Of a stretch of DNA of 13,625 nt, positions 11,888-13,625 are shown piece by piece (position 1 is the stretch's first letter; the number at the start of each line of letters is the position of its first letter). The DNA lies in the NCBI GenBank assembly GCA_044370335.1, contig JBILVS010000075.1, positions 1 to 13,625 of the forward strand, given 5' to 3'. The stretch is from REEB509 sp044370335. Its GTDB lineage: Bacteria > Pseudomonadota > Alphaproteobacteria > Caulobacterales > Aquidulcibacteraceae. The notes under the pieces were generated by a model. That model had not been told where the DNA came from. It ran no database searches and worked only from the letters and a program-made list of their open reading frames with translations. Position numbers and translations under genes: made by a program.

Positions 11888-12436
11888 TCAGAACGGCATC
11901 AGCACCTGATCGATGACATGGATCACGCCGTTATCGGCGGCTACGTCCGCGGCGATCACCGTTGCGTCATTCACCTTCACTCCTTGGCGGCCATCGACGG
12001 CGAGAATGGCGCCGTTCAAGGTCACGGGGGCGACAGTGCGGCCCGCAAGCTGGTCTGAGGTCACGCGGCCGGGTACGACATGATAGGCGAGCAGAGCGCG
12101 GAGCTCATCCCGGTTCTCAGGACGCAGAAGTCGGTCCACGGTTCCATGCGGGAGGGCGGCAAAAGCGGCGTCGGTGGGGGCGAAGACGGTCAGCGGGCCG
12201 TCGCCGCGGAGGGCGTCAACTAGGCCCGCGGCTTGGGCAGCGGCAAGCAAGGTGTTGAATTGCCCCGCAGAAAGGGCGACGTCGACAATGTCGCCGCGCT
12301 CCTGAGCCCGGGCCGGGGCGGGATGGGAAATCGGAATGGCGCGGACGCCGGTTTGGGGGCATTCAGCGGCGGCGGGGCCTGTGGCGAAGGTCAGGGCGGC
12401 CAGGGCGCCGGCGACAATGGTGAGCGTCTTTCGCAT
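11888..12436 (-). CDS. Secreted fasciclin (FAS1) domain protein
   Basis: Predicted 182 aa. A classical signal peptide (MRKTLTIVAGALAALTF onward, cleavage after A-A-A at about residue 24) has no lipobox, so the protein is exported but not lipid-anchored. The FAS1 domain spans about 48-182, with FNTLLAAAQAAGLVDAL, DGPLTVFAPTDAAFAALP, YHVVPGR and NGVIHVIDQVLMPF. It is a diverged paralogue of the adjacent fasciclin lipoprotein. AAGGAGAG lies about eight bases before the ATG. It is first in the pair, and its promoter region is the AT-rich tract 12453-12509. Single-FAS1 proteins of this kind belong to oxidative-stress sigma-factor regulons in some alphaproteobacteria; whether that applies here depends on the promoter, which is only suggestive. 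Confidence 0.93.
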   Translation of the reverse strand: MRKTLTIVAGALAALTFATGPAAAECPQTGVRAIPISHPAPARAQERGDIVDVALSAGQFNTLLAAAQAAGLVDALRGDGPLTVFAPTDAAFAALPHGTVDRLLRPENRDELRALLAYHVVPGRVTSDQLAGRTVAPVTLNGAILAVDGRQGVKVNDATVIAADVAADNGVIHVIDQVLMPF

Positions 12437-12452
12437 TCTGTGATCTCTCCTT

Positions 12453-12487
12453 CGTATGATTTTCTATATCATACATAATATCATACG
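12453..12487 (-). promoter_or_regulatory. GTATGAT repeat cluster upstream of the fasciclin pair
   Basis: Read on the minus strand, GTATGAT occurs at 12486-12480 and 12474-12468 (12 bases apart), and its complement ATCATAC at 12460-12454. This gives a 7-bp inverted repeat around seven bases, plus an outer CGTATGAT/ATCATACG repeat at 12487-12480 and 12460-12453. The tract is a sharp AT-rich island ending just before the Shine-Dalgarno. It looks like a binding site for a dimeric regulator over the promoter; the regulator is unknown. Confidence 0.55.
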
Positions 12488-12509
12488 GGCGGCCTGCGGA
12501 GGCGGATCA
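12480..12509 (-). promoter_or_regulatory. Possible ECF-sigma promoter (TGATCC-N18-TATGAT)
   Basis: On the minus strand TGATCC (12509-12504) lies 18 bases before TATGAT (12485-12480), 43 bases upstream of the first fasciclin start codon. From memory, the alphaproteobacterial RpoE/ChrR promoter class has TGATCC at -35 and a TA-led -10. The -35 match is exact but the -10 match is loose, so this is a suggestion only. TATGAT could equally serve as an ordinary -10. Confidence 0.3.
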
Positions 12510-12639
12510 GTCGGGGCGGTTGTTGCAGACATTTCATCTCCAGGTGGCGCTGGGCGTCCCTTTCGCCACAAACACCGTTTAACTGCGTTCCACTGCTGGC
12601 CGCTTGGACAATGGCGGAGCAATCGGCCAAGATCGCCTC

Positions 12640-13362
12640 ATGTCAGTGTGGTCTGCGATCGTCTTTTTGGCGGGCAAGGCATTCGAACCGGAGGCGACCC
12701 CCGTTTCGGAAAACCAGGCCTGCGCGCCCAATCCCGGGGATGTGGGGTTCACCGCGGCCGTGGTCGGGCTCGCGGCAAAAATGGCTAAGGCGGACGGGGA
12801 GGTCAGCCCCACTGAGATGCGCGCTGCGGCGCAGGTGTTCCGGCCGCCGGCGGGGGAGGAAGAAGCCTTCCGCATGGCGTTTTCTATCGCCAAGCAATCG
12901 GTCCACGGGTTCGAAAGCTACGCACGACAAATCGGGCGGAAGTATAAGGCTCGGCCGTGCCTGTTGGAGGACGTGCTGGACGGCCTTTTTCATATCGCAG
13001 CGGCGGACGGGGTCGTGGGGCCGAGGGAGATCGCGTATCTGAGGACCGTGGCGGAGCATTTCGGCTTCAGTGAGAGCGAGTTTCGCCGGATCCGGGCGAC
13101 CAATCTGGGGCTTGAGGCGGACGATCCCTATGCGGTGCTGGGGCTGTTTCCCGGGGCGACCTTGGAAGAGGCGCGGCGGGCCTGGCGGAGGCTGGCGGCC
13201 GAGAACCATCCCGACCGCATGGCCGAGCGGGGCGCGCCGCCGGAGTTCGTCGCCATCGCGCACGAGAAAAGCGCCGCCATCAACGCCGCTTTTGCGCGCA
13301 TCCGGGCTGAATTGGAAGGCGGCGACGGCAAACGTGCGGCGTTGCAGGGCGCGGCGGATTGA
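12640..13362 (+). CDS. TerB/DnaJ-domain co-chaperone (DjlA-like)
   Basis: Predicted 240 aa. An N-terminal TerB-like helical domain (about 35-150) carries two acidic motifs, KADGEVSPTEM and AADGVVGPREI, and a C-terminal J domain (about 170-235) includes DDPYAVLGL and the diagnostic HPD (His190-Asp192). J domains stimulate the ATPase of Hsp70/DnaK. The order matches DjlA, an inner-membrane co-chaperone, but the only hydrophobic N-terminal stretch (SVWSAIVFLAG) is short, so membrane attachment is doubtful. The ATG at 12640 is preferred because MSVW is the usual-looking N-terminus; the longer frame opens with a TTG at 12604 without ribosome site. It is divergent from the fasciclin pair across about 200 bases and precedes another plus-strand gene by about 100. 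Confidence 0.85.
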   Translation: MSVWSAIVFLAGKAFEPEATPVSENQACAPNPGDVGFTAAVVGLAAKMAKADGEVSPTEMRAAAQVFRPPAGEEEAFRMAFSIAKQSVHGFESYARQIGRKYKARPCLLEDVLDGLFHIAAADGVVGPREIAYLRTVAEHFGFSESEFRRIRATNLGLEADDPYAVLGLFPGATLEEARRAWRRLAAENHPDRMAERGAPPEFVAIAHEKSAAINAAFARIRAELEGGDGKRAALQGAAD

Positions 13363-13461
13363 CGTTCGCCACGAAGAAGCCACCTTACTGTGGCGCTATC
13401 GGCGTCGTTGGTTCCGGCACACGGTGATGTCGGCGGCCCGTCAGGCAGGAGAAACCGGCCC

Positions 13462-13625
13462 ATGTCAGAGCCTTCTGTGACCGCAGGGACCCCCGCTGGG
13501 GCAGCGCTTACGGGGGCTGGCCCTGCCTGCCAAGACGGCGCCGGCTCGGCTTTCGTGGGCGGCGCTTTGGGACTGCTGCTGGCGTTGATCCTGGCCATTG
13601 CGGCGGTGGCGGCGACGGTGATCGG
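13462..13625 (+). CDS. N-terminal fragment of a membrane protein, cut by the window edge
   Basis: Only 54 codons are visible. The start at ATG 13462 has AGGAGA (13447-13452) nine bases upstream. The protein begins with a Ser/Thr/Gly/Ala-rich hydrophilic segment (about 1-30) containing one cysteine. A strong transmembrane segment follows (about 33-54, GGALGLLLALILAIAAVAAT), and the frame is open to the end of the window. No family can be named from this fragment. It lies about 100 bases after the DjlA-like gene on the same strand and might be co-transcribed. Confidence 0.65.
   Translation, partial: MSEPSVTAGTPAGAALTGAGPACQDGAGSAFVGGALGLLLALILAIAAVAATVI

Noticed and set aside
11172..11909. Plus-strand 245-aa open frame across the terminators and fasciclin gene
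   Set aside because: It starts inside a hairpin and runs antisense to a clear FAS1 lipoprotein; its composition is Gly/Arg-rich with no motif.
1..13625. Mobile element, prophage, CRISPR array or defence island
   Set aside because: No integrase, transposase, regularly spaced repeats, att duplication of the tRNA 3' end, or defence-family domain is visible; all recognised genes are housekeeping, envelope or transport types.

Overview
The window looks like ordinary chromosome from a GC-rich alphaproteobacterium. Four things point there: methionine synthase is split into two genes (354 + 891 aa), the lipoprotein and CHAP families are ones common in that class, a TerB/J-domain co-chaperone is present, and the tRNA has no encoded CCA. 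A Caulobacterales, Maricaulales or Hyphomonadaceae-like source is my guess, not something the sequence proves. I see no integrase, transposase, prophage or CRISPR array.

Left part (1-1600): a minus-strand glycine-zipper outer-membrane lipoprotein, a CAU-anticodon tRNA (most likely the Ile2 type), and a plus-strand putative lipoprotein whose 3' end looks frameshifted.

Centre (1606-8389): a tight plus-strand methionine-cycle operon of sahR-like regulator, metF, metH N-terminal half, a PNPOx-like flavin-binding protein, metH C-terminal half, and a small membrane protein. Junctions are 1-9 nt gaps or ATGA overlaps. MetF makes 5-methyl-THF. The two MetH polypeptides together use it, through cobalamin, to methylate homocysteine. 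The first gene fuses an ArsR-type DNA-binding domain to a SAM-methylase fold, the architecture of the S-adenosylhomocysteine sensor SahR. A near-perfect palindrome (ATATAAA-N6-TTTATAT) lies exactly on its start codon and is the obvious operator.

Right part: two tandem paralogous secreted CHAP-domain proteins (8552-10013), of which the first changes base composition in mid-gene. A 17-bp perfect inverted repeat follows, then a six-TM voltage-gated cation channel of the bacterial Nav type (10191-11111) with an unusual, calcium-channel-like filter Q-F-D-G-W-G-D. Next come duplicated hairpins and terminators between convergent genes, and a minus-strand pair of fasciclin (FAS1) proteins, one a lipoprotein and one secreted. 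An AT-rich divergent promoter region carries repeated GTATGAT boxes and a possible ECF-sigma promoter. A TerB/DnaJ-domain protein and the start of a one-TM protein cut by the window edge complete the window.

The best leads are the channel filter, the sahR operator and start-codon arrangement, and the flavin-binding gene between the two halves of metH.
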